From Pogostemon cablin (lineage: Eukaryota > Streptophyta > Magnoliopsida > Lamiales > Lamiaceae), in contig CM043001.1 of assembly GCA_023678885.1 (NCBI GenBank), positions 28,525,867 through 28,589,866 of the forward strand: a DNA stretch of 64,000 nucleotides, in the 5' to 3' direction. The notes beneath the pieces were generated by a model. The model was given only the letters and a program-made list of their open reading frames with translations. It was not told the origin of the DNA and did no database searches. Positions 53,638-63,540 of the stretch are shown here, one piece after another (the first letter of the stretch is position 1; every line of letters begins with the position of its first letter). The position numbers and the translations under genes were made by a program.

Positions 53638-53863
53638 ATGGCAGCTTATGCAGCTGTAGCGCGTGTTTTGAACACCATTGACGACATTCGAAAGTTGAAT
53701 TATACATAGAGAGCAAGGATGAGGAGAAGAGTTTGAGGACCAAGGCAGATGTATTACAGGGCTTCACGCACAACAATTTCAAGGTTCTCAATTATTATGA
53801 TTATGCCACTTTTTTAGGTAAAAAGGTCTTAAAGTCAAAGATTTCTGATACAGTGTTCGTTGG
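53638..53863 (+). pseudogene. NLR head-to-tail deletion fusion
   Basis: ATG at 53638 encodes MAAYAAVARVLNTIDDIRK. Directly after, at about 53694, the sequence jumps to the post-LRR tail of an NLR10-like gene (GTTGAATTATACATAGAGAG, then FTHNNFKVLNYYDYATF in another frame). About 2.5 kb of CC, NB-ARC and LRR are gone. The join is out of frame, so the ORF stops at 53707-53709 after 23 codons. The promoter block upstream is intact. Confidence 0.85.
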
Positions 53864-53903
53864 AAGAAGGCTGTACTGAGGAGAGTTCACCTGTTTTAAT
53901 TTA

Positions 53904-54918
53904 GGGCAAAGGGTCAAAAATGACCCAAAACTTGTTTCTAAGATTAAGTGAGCCCTCAAACTTATTTTTACTTTTTAGTACATCTAAACCCTTCTCTTTT
54001 CATAATAGATCCTTTATCTTTTATCAATTAAACAAAATGGCATTCGTCTGCCCATTTTTTATTCTTCATCTCCATGTTTCCGGCGATGGTCCAATTCTTA
54101 TGGCTGTTCATTTTATATTCCTGCCGGCAGAACGACGTCACTATGTGTTTATTGGAACCTCTTGATGAGGCATTTAGGTCGCTTCTTTTGCCACATCCCA
54201 CCTGACCCGCTTCACAAAATCCAATATTTAGAGGATTCCGCCGCCCTAGACGATGATGTACCGAGTAGTGTCCGGCGCTTCCATCTCCACCAACACCTCG
54301 ACGCTTCTCTTAACCAATACATTTGCCTACATAAATTCCTCGACAAAGATTATGCTTTCGAGAGCTTAAATTTCTTCTCATCCATCCCCCTCCAACCGAT
54401 TCCCAGAAACTTCATCACCACAGTATTGAAATTGGGCGCGATATTGAGGATATCGATTTTTTTTTTTTTTGGGGGGGGGGGGGGGGTGTTTCTAAAGAAT
54501 TGAGGATTTGTTAGTGGCGGTGGGAGTGTCAGTGAAAACAGTAGCACAATTACTAGCCATAATTGAGTACAGAAATGAGTTTTTTTTCATGAAAGTGATA
54601 AAGTTGGTAATGGTCCTAATGGACCTGCAAGGCTGCAATAGGATTAATATTGTGGTTTTCTGAGGAAAATGTATGGGTTTTTGTTGGAATTTATGATTAA
54701 CTTAATGGCCTGATGCTACTGATTTATGTTAAACAATCTGTATTGAGGAGCTCAAGAGCTTGCTATGGTGTGAAAATGGCGAATCGATAGAGCATAAAAG
54801 TTAAAGGGTAGATTTGATCCATTTAAAAAAGGTGAAGGGTGTAGATGTACTAAAAATAAGTTTGAGGGCTCACTTGATATTGGCAAACAAGCTTAAGGTC
54901 ATATTTGACCCTTTGCCC
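53904..54918. mobile_element. Mutator-like element, non-autonomous, 1015 bp, with inner non-TIR sequence
   Basis: Long inverted ends are visible: GGGCAAAGGGTCAAAAATGA on the left, and GGGCAAAGGGTCAAATATGA when the right end is read on the other strand. Homology continues inward for about 90 bases (GAGCCCTCAAACTTATTTTT and its inverse). TTTAATTTA flanks both sides (53895-53903, 54919-54927), the 9-bp Mutator signature. No transposase is seen. The inner 54040-54510 part is less AT-rich and open for 113 codons at 54162-54503; this may be captured gene sequence. It sits in the distal 5' block of NLR9. Confidence 0.85.
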
Positions 54919-55305
54919 TTTAATTTACAGAGAAATAATAATGACGAAAACCTGTAAGTCTACTGCTTACTTATTCAACTTTATGAATTTCAATAGTTGA
55001 GTGAGGTGTTTTCCTCTTGTTTTAAATATTCTAGGAGGGAATTAAAATGTTATTTTAGTGTTTGATGATTGCTTGATTGTTCCTTTATAAATTACTTCAA
55101 TGGAGACGGAGTCTTATAACTTAGCTACTTGGAAGTATTTTATCTAATAATGGAGGGAATTAGTCGCAAGGATTAATTAAACTTCATATTCATCTAACCA
55201 CAAAAATTCCAAATCTGAATCCTTAGCCAAAACAAAAAACCACACATTTTGCTGCTTTTTGTTACTTTTCTTCTTGAAGCTCTAAAGAAAGGTCAGAAGT
55301 TGGAG
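54919..55305 (+). promoter_or_regulatory. NLR9 upstream region and conserved leader
   Basis: The half of the distal NLR 5' block displaced by the Mutator-like insertion (TTTACAGAGAAATAATAATGACG, AAGTCTACTGCTTACTTATT) comes first. Next come GAGACGGAGTCTTATAACTTAG and AATAATGGAGGGAATTAGTC. The leader (55195-55305) has CACAAAAATTCC, AATCCTTAGCCAAAACAAAA and AAAGGTCAGAAGTTGGAGATGGC. Confidence 0.5.
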
Positions 55306-58062
55306 ATGGCAGCTTATGCAGCTGTAGCTTCTCTTATGAACACCATCGACGACCTTCTAAGTCATCTCCTCAATTCATCTTCTCTTGACAAGAAACAGCT
55401 TGAATCCCTTAACATAATTTTCAGTTTCCGTTCTTTTTCTCTTGACAAAAAACAACTTGAATCCCTTCACATGATTCTCAGTTTCTTGCTGGATTTTATC
55501 GAGAGATATAATACTCTTAAAGGCAGCGAGGAAGAAGAGGCATTGGAGAGCCTAATTGCATCCGTGGCTCATATGGCTGAAGATGTAATTGAGTCTCATG
55601 TAGTTCATGAAATTCTTTTCGAATCTGAGGGCGATCCTGCAGAAACAAGTTCGAGTTCTTTGCATCGAGTGATAACAGATGTGAATGCTGTCAAGGAAAA
55701 GGTTGTGGAGTTTAAAGGAAGAAATGAACTTAAGGATGCACAACCCTCAAATTCAGTGCCCAGTAGTACTACATCAAAATCTCCTAGTCCTGGAACCACA
55801 AAGAAATACATGGTTGGATTTGAGGATGAGTTGATTCAAGTGATGGATGTGCTAACTGGCTATCAATCCAATCTACAAATCGTGCCGATTGTTGGCATGG
55901 GGGGAATTGGTAAGACTACTTTGGCCACAAATGTTTATCAAAATTCATCTATCGTCAAAAGCTTTGACATTTGTGCTTGGGTCACAATATCTCAAAATGT
56001 TAGTTTGATAAAAATTCTCTCTGAGCTTCGATCTTGCATGGTAAATAAAGGAATAAGTAATAGCTTAAGTGAGTTTGCTTGTGGAATGGATCTAGCAACT
56101 GAAGATGAACTGGGATTAGAAGTGTACCAGATTCTGTGTGGTAGAAGGTATTTAATCGTGTTGGATGATGTATGGAGTTACGAAATTTGGGATAGACTAA
56201 AGTTTTACTTCCCAGATAATGGTTGTAGAAGTCGAGTTGTCGTAACTACCAGGATATCAAATGTGGCTGCTCGTTTTAGCTCCTCATCCTTGGAAATCAA
56301 ACTTTTAGATGAGGATAAATGTTGGGAGCTGTTTTGTAGAGAGGTGTTTCTTGGAAAAGTTTGCCCACCTGAACTAGAAGAAGTCGGAAAGATGGTTGTT
56401 AGAGAATGTAAAAGACTTCCCCTATCGATTGTTGTGGTTGGGGGACTTCTGCGTAGCTCCTCAAAGACACGAGAGCATTGGGAGAAGTTAGCAAGAGATA
56501 TAAACTCATCTTTGATGTTAGGAAATGGTGACTTCTTTGATATACTGTCTTTGAGTTATTACCATTTGCCCGCCTGTCTAAAGTCCTGTTTCCTTTACAT
56601 GGGAGCTTTTGAAGAAGACAAAAGCATCGGTGTCACCAAACTCGTCCAACTTTTGGTTGCTGAGGGGTTCCTGAGACCGAAGAACGACGACCAGAGCCTG
56701 GAAGAGGTAGCAGAGGATAATTTGAAGGAGCTAGTTGATAAAAATTTGATTTCAGTGTACAAAAGGAGGTGGAATGGAAGAATCAAACGTATTAAGATGC
56801 ACGATCTTGTAAGAGAAGCATGTCTAATGATAGCTGAGAAAGAAAAGTTCTTTTATGCGGAGAAGGTTTTTCAATTGATACCAGACATCAGAGGGGAGTG
56901 TGAATTTGCGTATTATTACAACATCGTCAGTCAAGTATTTGATTCTCTGCCATCAGCATCACCAGCGCGAGCATTCAGATCCATCGGGGTTCGATTGCCT
57001 TTTAAATCTCGGTACATGAGGGTGTCTAGTTGGTTCAATTATGATACCTTGTCTCTACAAGCTAACTTGCGTTATTTAGTTTGCGAACCTTCCTCATCTT
57101 TGAAACCTGAGGAGATTCCTTCCAAACTTCCTCTATCATCAGTTTGCCTATTCTGGAATCTGCAAACATTGATCATTACAGTTTCTATCAGAATAGATGC
57201 AACATCCGAGATATGGTATATGAGACGACTTAGGCATCTTAAAATCAAAGAGATCCTTCTCCTTGATCCTCCTGAAGATGATGATCATGTTTTGCCAAAC
57301 CTACAGACGCTTTCAACAGTAGTCAACTTCAGCTTTACTGAGGAAATCTGTAAGAGACTCCCAAACATCAAGGAATTACGCCTAATGTACGATGATGACT
57401 CTGAGGAAATTCAAAACTGCTTCCACCTATTACCTAAGCTTCAATCACTACACTGCTTGTTTCATGAGAATCTGGAAAGAGGTAATCTGCTGCAGAGTGT
57501 TGTGTTCCCAAGTTCACTCAGGAAGTTGCGTTTGGAGAATAGCCAGCTTCACTGGGAAGAGGTGAATGCACTCGGGCTTTCGCTGCCTTGTCTTGAAGTT
57601 CTCAAACTGGGCGAGGGTGCGGTCGTGGGACCTGAGTGGGATACTGTGGAGCGAGCATTCCCCCGACTAAAAGTCTTGGAATTTTATTGTAAAGATTTGA
57701 TTGAGTGGACTGCTGAAACCTCTGATATCTTCCCGGTGCTAGAGAAACTTAATCTTTTCCGTCTAGGAAAACTGAGAGAGATCCCTGCAAGTATCGGAGA
57801 AATAAATACACTCGGATATCTTTCTTTATTATGTTGCAGCGAGTTTGCTGCCATTTCATCAGTTGAGATACTGAAGTCACAATTGGATTTGGGAAATAAA
57901 GAACTTCAATTCACAGTATTGTGTAAGACTGAGGAGGAAGTAAAGAGCATTAAGGAAAAGATGGAGCCAGAGGTCCTTACGGGTGAGAATGTCATGGTTA
58001 CCAATTTTTATGATGTTGCTTTTATAATTGCAGCTGCTGCTCTATATTATAAGCAGATGTAG
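55306..58062 (+). CDS. NLR9: CC-NB-ARC-LRR protein with a doubled CC segment
   Basis: This is an intact receptor of 918 residues, the longest complete one in the window. The ATG at 55306 (MAAYAAVASLMNTIDDL) is chosen over the upstream TTG frame. SSSLDKKQLESLNIIFSF and RSFSLDKKQLESLHMILSF are two neighbouring copies of one helix-forming unit (about residues 25-62), so the P-loop GMGGIGKTT begins at 197. Kinase-2 is LIVLDDVWS, followed by SRVVVTTR (nearer the classic TTR than the other copies). The GLPL box reads KRLPLSIVVVGG. The MHD is normal (KMHDLVREACL, M498). The acidic loop is short (DPPEDDDH). The tail ends with a small hydrophobic run, FIIAAAALYYKQM, not seen in the other copies. It is closest to NLR4 and NLR7. 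Confidence 0.93.
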   Translation: MAAYAAVASLMNTIDDLLSHLLNSSSLDKKQLESLNIIFSFRSFSLDKKQLESLHMILSFLLDFIERYNTLKGSEEEEALESLIASVAHMAEDVIESHVVHEILFESEGDPAETSSSSLHRVITDVNAVKEKVVEFKGRNELKDAQPSNSVPSSTTSKSPSPGTTKKYMVGFEDELIQVMDVLTGYQSNLQIVPIVGMGGIGKTTLATNVYQNSSIVKSFDICAWVTISQNVSLIKILSELRSCMVNKGISNSLSEFACGMDLATEDELGLEVYQILCGRRYLIVLDDVWSYEIWDRLKFYFPDNGCRSRVVVTTRISNVAARFSSSSLEIKLLDEDKCWELFCREVFLGKVCPPELEEVGKMVVRECKRLPLSIVVVGGLLRSSSKTREHWEKLARDINSSLMLGNGDFFDILSLSYYHLPACLKSCFLYMGAFEEDKSIGVTKLVQLLVAEGFLRPKNDDQSLEEVAEDNLKELVDKNLISVYKRRWNGRIKRIKMHDLVREACLMIAEKEKFFYAEKVFQLIPDIRGECEFAYYYNIVSQVFDSLPSASPARAFRSIGVRLPFKSRYMRVSSWFNYDTLSLQANLRYLVCEPSSSLKPEEIPSKLPLSSVCLFWNLQTLIITVSIRIDATSEIWYMRRLRHLKIKEILLLDPPEDDDHVLPNLQTLSTVVNFSFTEEICKRLPNIKELRLMYDDDSEEIQNCFHLLPKLQSLHCLFHENLERGNLLQSVVFPSSLRKLRLENSQLHWEEVNALGLSLPCLEVLKLGEGAVVGPEWDTVERAFPRLKVLEFYCKDLIEWTAETSDIFPVLEKLNLFRLGKLREIPASIGEINTLGYLSLLCCSEFAAISSVEILKSQLDLGNKELQFTVLCKTEEEVKSIKEKMEPEVLTGENVMVTNFYDVAFIIAAAALYYKQM

Positions 58063-59246
58063 CATATATGTATCATCCCTCCACAAGTCTATTGCATGCT
58101 CCTTACAATTTTATTTTTTTGTGTATTGTATTATATTGTATTACAACAGTTGTTTTCCTTTTTGTGTTAACATAACATGATTTTGAGGCGAATTTACCAT
58201 TTTCGTGTATCATCTATTGTGTTACTAGTTATATGATTGACATTGGGTCCAACTTTTATACGTAAATTTATACTTTTCTTTCGTGGAATAGTTCTCTTCT
58301 CTCTCCTACATTTCATACTCTCTTTTAAGCTTCATCAACATCTTTTTGATCCTCTCAATCATGCTACAACCTTTTTATCGAATTTAAAACAACTTTAGAT
58401 CCAGAAGATGCTTCTGCTTTTTCCTGGACTATTTTTAGAAAGGTCAAAGTAGTATTAGAGATGGCATGGCCCGTTTTATGCAACTTTTGTTTCTCTTTTG
58501 AATAATCCTCATCATTTCACTTATCCTAACAACAGACATTCAATCTCTTTACAAGGTTATGGATTTTTAATTAAATTTTTGCAGAGAGTAATATTTGTTG
58601 GGTCGTAGAGTCGGGAAAGTAAACATTTTATTAAAGGACTCCCACAATATTTTACAATACCAAAAACTCAAACTCAAGACTCTCACGACACACACTGTAT
58701 TTATCACACTCTTTCTTTTCTCTTTAACTTGGACTCTCTCATGTTGCCACTACTTATCACTCTTATCTCACATTCTTCCTGTGGACTGCTACATCACACA
58801 CACATCTATCCTATTTATAAAATACAAATCGTATCTATCTACTACTATCAATCATTAATTAAGAGTAATTTTTTAAAATTAGGTGAGAAATTGGTTTTCA
58901 CGACTCTAACTAAACATAAGAGAACGTTCATGCATGCATACACTTTGTTTATCATATTAAAATTTTTTATTAATTCATAATTTTATGAACAAAGCACGCT
59001 TTTATAATTAATTACTAATTTTTAAATTATTAATAATTAAAGGATATTTCTAGGTGGGATCAGTTGGTGGTTGTAATTGGTAGTTGTAGAATTAATTACG
59101 TGAATGGAGGGTTTTTTTTTTTTTTAAACTTGGGTAGCTGCATCCCAATAATTGAGGAAGGGAATAGTTGTTCATGCATACACTTGAGATTTAATTTTTG
59201 CTGCTTTTCTTGTTGAAACTTTAAAGAAAGAAGAGAGGTTAGAGAG
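58063..59246. other. Intergenic: NLR9 3' flank, unidentified repeat, NLR10 promoter
   Basis: The NLR 3' motif (TATGTATCATCCCTCCACAAG) comes right after NLR9. The stretch 58590-58840 (rich in CTCACACAC words, ending ATCCTATTTATAAAATA) looks like an LTR or other repeat, but no borders were found. From 58855 the subfamily-B promoter block begins, running into GAAGAGAGGTTAGAGAGATGG at the NLR10 start. The ORFs here are short and unconvincing. Confidence 0.45.
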
Positions 59247-61844
59247 ATGGCAACAGCTTATGCATACGTTGCTAGTGCTTTGAACACCATTGATGACATC
59301 CGGAATCATCCCCTCCGTTCAGGTTTTTTTGACAAGACACAGCTTGAATCGCTCCACACAATCTTGGATTACTTGCTGGATTTTATGGAAAGGTATAATC
59401 CTGATGGGGGTATCGAAGAAGAAGAGGCTCTGGCGAGCCTGATTGCGTCTGAGGCTCTTGCTGCTGAAAATGAAATTGAGACACACGTGGCCGGTCATAT
59501 TCTTTCAGGATTCGAGGGCGATGATGGACAAATGAGTTGGAGATATTTGGATCTAGTGATAACAGACATGAATGCTGTCAAGGAAAAGGTTGTGGAGTTT
59601 AAGCAAAGAAAGGAAGTTAAGGATGTGCAATCCTCAAATTCATCCGAACCTCGTAGTCTTGGCACCGCAAAGAATGAGATGGTGGGATTTGAGGATGAGT
59701 TGATTCAACTTAAGGATAGGCTAACTGGAGAACAATCCAATCTACAAATCGTCCCAATTGTTGGCATGGGGGGAATTGGTAAGACTACTTTGGCACAAAA
59801 TCTTTATCAAAGTTCACTTGTTGTTGAAAGCTTTGAAGTTCGTGCTTGGGTCACAATATCTCAAAATTATAGTTTGAACAAAATTCTCTCCCAACTTAAA
59901 TCTTGCATTGTTGCATGTGAAACGGATCTAGAAACTGAGGATGGTGTTTTAGGAGTAAAATTGTACCAAAGTTTGTGGGGTAGAAGGTATTTAATTGTGT
60001 TAGATGATATGTGGAGTATTCAAGTTTGGGATATGATAAAGTCTATCTTTCCAGATAATGGTAATAGAAGTCGAGTTGTTATAACTTCAAGGATATCAAA
60101 CATGGCTGCTCATCTGACCTCATCTTCCTTGGAGATGAAACTGTTAGACGTGGATAATTGTTGGAAGCTGTTTTGTAGACAGGTGTTTATAGGAGATGGT
60201 TGCCCACCTGAACTGGAAGAAATCGGAATGAATATTGTTGGAGAATGCAAGGGGCTTCCTCTATCGATTGTTGTGGTTGGGGGCCTTCTCCGTAGCTCCC
60301 CAAGGACAGTCGAGCACTGGGAGAAATTGGCAAGAGATATAAAGTCATGTTTGATGTCGGGAAATGGTAATTGCTTGGATATACTGTCCTTGAGTTATTA
60401 TCATCTCCCGGCCCATCTAAAGCCATGTTTTCTTCACATGGGAGGATTTAACGAAGGGGAAAGGATTGGTTTCTCAAAACTTACTAGAATTTTTATTGGT
60501 GAGGGGTTAGTGAGACCCAAAGATGGGAAAAGCTTGGAAGAGATTGCAGAGGATAACATAAAGGAGCTGCTTCATAAGAATTTGATTTTGGCGGACGGAT
60601 GCAGGTGGAGTGGAAGAATCCATTATTTAAAGATGCATGATGTTGTAAGAGAAGTATGTCTAAGGATAGCTGAGAAAGAGAACTTCTTTTATACGGTGAC
60701 AGTGATTGGAAAAGTTGAACGAGGAATTGATTCTCTGCCGAGCAATATCAGACTCATGGGGCCTCCATTACCATTGCCTTTTAAATCTCGTTTCCTGAGG
60801 TTCATCTATAAGGATAATTTTGATTCCTTGGAAGCTGATTTACAACAAGTTCACTCGCGGTATTTATATTATTATCCTCCTTCCTCCTCATTGAACCCTG
60901 AGAAGATCCCTTCGGAGCTTCCTTCATCATTATGCCTACTCTGGAATCTGCAAACATTGATTATTACAGGATCTACAAGAATTCGTGCACCACCCGAGGT
61001 ATGGCATATGAGACGACTCAGGCACGTCAAGGTCAACGACCTCCTCCTCCCTGATCCTGATCCTCCTCAAGATGAAGGTGATGATCAAAACAACGTTTTG
61101 CCAAACCTGCACGCCCTGTCCAGAGTAGTCAACTTCAGCTTCACTGAGGAAGTCTGTAAGAGATTCCCAAACATGAAGAAATTAGGTGTGACGTACTCGG
61201 AGGAATGTCAAAAGTTGTACTGTCATCTCAACCAATTGCACAAGCTTCAATCACTCAAGTGCTCATTTCATCGGAATCTGGAAAGAGGTGATTTGCTGGA
61301 GAGCCTCGTGTTTCCAACTTCCCTGAGGAAGTTGTGTTTAGAAAATACCAGTCTTGATTGGGCAGACGTCAACACAGTTGGTCGCATGTTGCCTCATCTT
61401 GAATATCTCAAACTAGGCAAGGGTGCAGTGTTGGGAGCCGAGTGGGATAGTGAGGGAGCATTCCCCAGTCTAAAGTTATTGCACATTACTAGTGGAGATC
61501 TGGTTCAGTGGAGCGCTGAAAGCTTTGATGTGTTCCCAGTGCTGGAGGAGCTTAATCTTGTCAATCTGAAGAAATTGGAAAACATCCCTTCAGTTATGGG
61601 AGAGATGCACACGCTCCAATTTCTGTATGTTCATTGTTGCAGCAACTCAGCCGTCATTTCATCAATTGAGATACTGCTGCAGCAACAGGATTTTGGAAAT
61701 GAGGACCTCAAAGTTGAATTATACATAGAGAGAAAGGATGAGGAAAAGAGTTGGAGGATAGAGTGCTTCACGCGCAAGAATTTCCAGGTTCACAATTATT
61801 GGGATTATGACACTTTTTTAGCTGAAATTGGTCTTAATTCGTAG
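59247..61844 (+). CDS. NLR10: CC-NB-ARC-LRR protein, subfamily B N-terminus
   Basis: This is an intact receptor of 865 residues, the shortest complete copy. It starts MATAYAYVASALNTIDDI with SGFFDKTQLESLHTI. The P-loop GMGGIGKTT begins at residue 173. The linker after the SLNKILSQLKSCI block is shortened (no NKEISKSSGEF). Kinase-2 is LIVLDDMWS, then SRVVITSR and KGLPLSIVVVGG. RNBS-D is CFLHMGGFNEG and MHD is normal (M463). The region between ARC2 and LRR is reduced (VERGIDSLPSN). The acidic loop is DPDPPQDEGDDQNN. From the P-loop on it resembles NLR6 and NLR8 more than its N-terminal sister NLR5, so it may be a recombinant of two subfamilies. Confidence 0.93.
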   Translation: MATAYAYVASALNTIDDIRNHPLRSGFFDKTQLESLHTILDYLLDFMERYNPDGGIEEEEALASLIASEALAAENEIETHVAGHILSGFEGDDGQMSWRYLDLVITDMNAVKEKVVEFKQRKEVKDVQSSNSSEPRSLGTAKNEMVGFEDELIQLKDRLTGEQSNLQIVPIVGMGGIGKTTLAQNLYQSSLVVESFEVRAWVTISQNYSLNKILSQLKSCIVACETDLETEDGVLGVKLYQSLWGRRYLIVLDDMWSIQVWDMIKSIFPDNGNRSRVVITSRISNMAAHLTSSSLEMKLLDVDNCWKLFCRQVFIGDGCPPELEEIGMNIVGECKGLPLSIVVVGGLLRSSPRTVEHWEKLARDIKSCLMSGNGNCLDILSLSYYHLPAHLKPCFLHMGGFNEGERIGFSKLTRIFIGEGLVRPKDGKSLEEIAEDNIKELLHKNLILADGCRWSGRIHYLKMHDVVREVCLRIAEKENFFYTVTVIGKVERGIDSLPSNIRLMGPPLPLPFKSRFLRFIYKDNFDSLEADLQQVHSRYLYYYPPSSSLNPEKIPSELPSSLCLLWNLQTLIITGSTRIRAPPEVWHMRRLRHVKVNDLLLPDPDPPQDEGDDQNNVLPNLHALSRVVNFSFTEEVCKRFPNMKKLGVTYSEECQKLYCHLNQLHKLQSLKCSFHRNLERGDLLESLVFPTSLRKLCLENTSLDWADVNTVGRMLPHLEYLKLGKGAVLGAEWDSEGAFPSLKLLHITSGDLVQWSAESFDVFPVLEELNLVNLKKLENIPSVMGEMHTLQFLYVHCCSNSAVISSIEILLQQQDFGNEDLKVELYIERKDEEKSWRIECFTRKNFQVHNYWDYDTFLAEIGLNS

Positions 61845-62059
61845 ATTCCTGATATAGTGTTCTTTATTCAGAAAATTAATTTTATATGATTGTAAACTTT
61901 TCGAAAGTCAATATTAAATCCCTACCAGTAAAGTTTATGTAATTATTATATCACGGTACATCAAATTTTTTTTTTTTTCGAATTTGCACCCACGATAGAT
62001 CCAAAGGCTACTGCTGTGTTGCCCAAAATGCAAATGCAAACATCTTCTATGCCCAAAGT
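61845..62059. other. NLR10 3' flank, duplicated with that of NLR6
   Basis: CAGAAAATTAATTTTATATG, AAAGTCAATATTAAATCCCT and GATCCAAAGGCTACTGCTGT match 34137-34330 behind NLR6 in the same order. Confidence 0.6.
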
Positions 62060-62670
62060 TAAAGTAGTTTGATTAATTTCTTCCCAGTGCTAAAGAAGCT
62101 TCATCTTCTCCATTTGAACAAGTTAGAAAAACTCCCTTAAGGCATGAGTGTAAAAACTAAAGAGAACAGCAGATGATATCTGTTGGCACAAGATCAACAC
62201 CAATAAGTGGAAGTTTGATCCCAAAAAAGAATAATAAATCTTGAGACGAATTTGGAAAAAGTGAATTTCTATAACTTAACAGCAACTATCCACTGACGTA
62301 AATACAACTTCAATCATATATTACAATAAAGGAAAATTGAGCCTATTTTTAACAATAAGGCTAAAGGATATACTAGATAAGTAGATATAGAGGAGTAATC
62401 ATTTATTACAACAGAGAAAGGATACTCATTAATATTTCTAAATAAGTTCATCTCCAAAAATTTATCTATACTAATTTCCACAATGAGAGAATTACACACA
62501 CTTGAGTGTCTGTATGTGAGTTATTGCAGCGAGGCGGCCGCCTTGTCATCAACTGAGATACTGGAGGAACAACTGGATTTTGGAGTGGGGAGGAAAAGGG
62601 CTTCATGCGCAAGAATTTCAGCTTGCCAATCATAGTGATCTTGTGGCTAATTTCTTGAAGCTTCTTAGCA
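62060..62670 (+). pseudogene. NLR 3'-end remnant split by a solo LTR
   Basis: The left part (62070-62148) reads TTCCCAGTGCTAAAGAAGCT, CTTCATCTTCTCCATTTGAA and CCTTAAGGCATGAG. The right part (62483-62670) reads AGAATTACACACACTTGAGT, GTCATCAACTGAGATACTGG and GCGCAAGAATTTCAG. It is the counterpart of the remnant behind NLR6 (34325-34615), which has no LTR. All frames are broken. Confidence 0.82.
62149..62482 (-). mobile_element. Solo LTR related to copia family B (334 bp)
   Basis: It begins TGTAAAAACTAAAGAGAACA and ends CTAATTTCCACA, with inner similarity to the 361-bp LTR at 34994 (AACAGCAGATGATATCTGTTGG, AAGATCAACACCAA, TTCATCTCCAAAAATTTATC). It is flanked by ATGAG on both sides (62144-62148, 62483-62487). 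No internal part is present, so the two LTRs recombined. Many differences from family B make it an older insertion. Confidence 0.88.
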
Positions 62671-63219
62671 TCTATCATGCATCCATGAGTTTTGTGTTTG
62701 CTTGTTTCACCTTAATTGTTAATATTATAGTCTCTTGATTTCTAAATTTTGCTTGTTTTTTTCATCCCCAAACTCAACTTTCATTTATTTTATTTCAATT
62801 TTAACCACTATTTCAACATATCTTTTTGGAAAAATGGTCATTTTAGCCCTCCATTTTATATCATGGGTTCAAGTAAGCCCTCAATTTCTTTTTTTTTTTT
62901 TTTTCAAGAAAGCCATCTATTAATTTTAGTATGATGAAATTAGCCATTTATCCTCTAAAATTCAAGCATGAATACTTTCGCATTGCGTGAGGCTATTTCA
63001 ATTTACCGTTGTGTCATAAGCTTTAATTCACATTTTTAATGGTAAAATTTAGAGTAAATTTTATCATTTTTTTGCATTTTAAATTAGATGCGTGTGTATT
63101 TAGAGTGCATATGATGTAAATAGTCCTAACGCATTTCAATGCTGTACTCAGTATATAATTCTATCTAAAAACAACAATTAAGCTTTTTTTTTTAACAATT
63201 AAGTTAACTTCAACTACAA
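62671..63219. other. Intergenic, AT-rich, repeat scraps
   Basis: TCATTTTAGCCCTCCATTTT and AAGTAAGCCCTCAATTTC (62838-62890) resemble the GAGCCCTCAAACTTATTT ends of the Mutator-like element at 53904, suggesting a degraded relative. No gene is seen. Confidence 0.35.
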
Positions 63220-63477
63220 GGGTAAGTCTATGAGACTGTCTCACGTGAGACCATTTTTCACTTTTTAAAATAGTTATCACTTTCGCTATAAATCGTTATC
63301 ACTTTCGCCATAAAATGTTATCACTTTTTATTTACACTATAAATTGTTCATGAAATAGCATTTTCACTTTTCATAATTTATTATCACTTTTCTTCATATA
63401 AGTTATCACTTTCTGGCAGTCTCACGTCACTTTCCTGTAAGCCCTTACGTGAGACGGTCTCATACAAGTCTTTGCCC
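63220..63477. mobile_element. MITE, 258 bp, with repeated TTATCACTTT words
   Basis: The left end is GGGTAAGTCTATGAGACTGT. The right end, read on the other strand, is GGGCAAAGACTTGTATGAGAC. Both lead into a GTCTCACGT motif. The flanks are AACTACAA on both sides (63212-63219, 63478-63485), 8 bp, which favours hAT; a 9-bp reading (CAACTACAA) is possible if the last C is counted in the target. The inside carries at least five TTATCACTTT words. Confidence 0.75.
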
Positions 63478-63540
63478 AACTACAAATAGAGATAAAAAAA
63501 GAAAAAAAAAAAATTTACTATATAAATGGCCAAATAACAT

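Noticed and set aside
58595..58980. Two overlapping ORFs between NLR9 and NLR10
   Set aside because: Low-complexity translations; the stretch looks like repeat DNA joining the promoter block.
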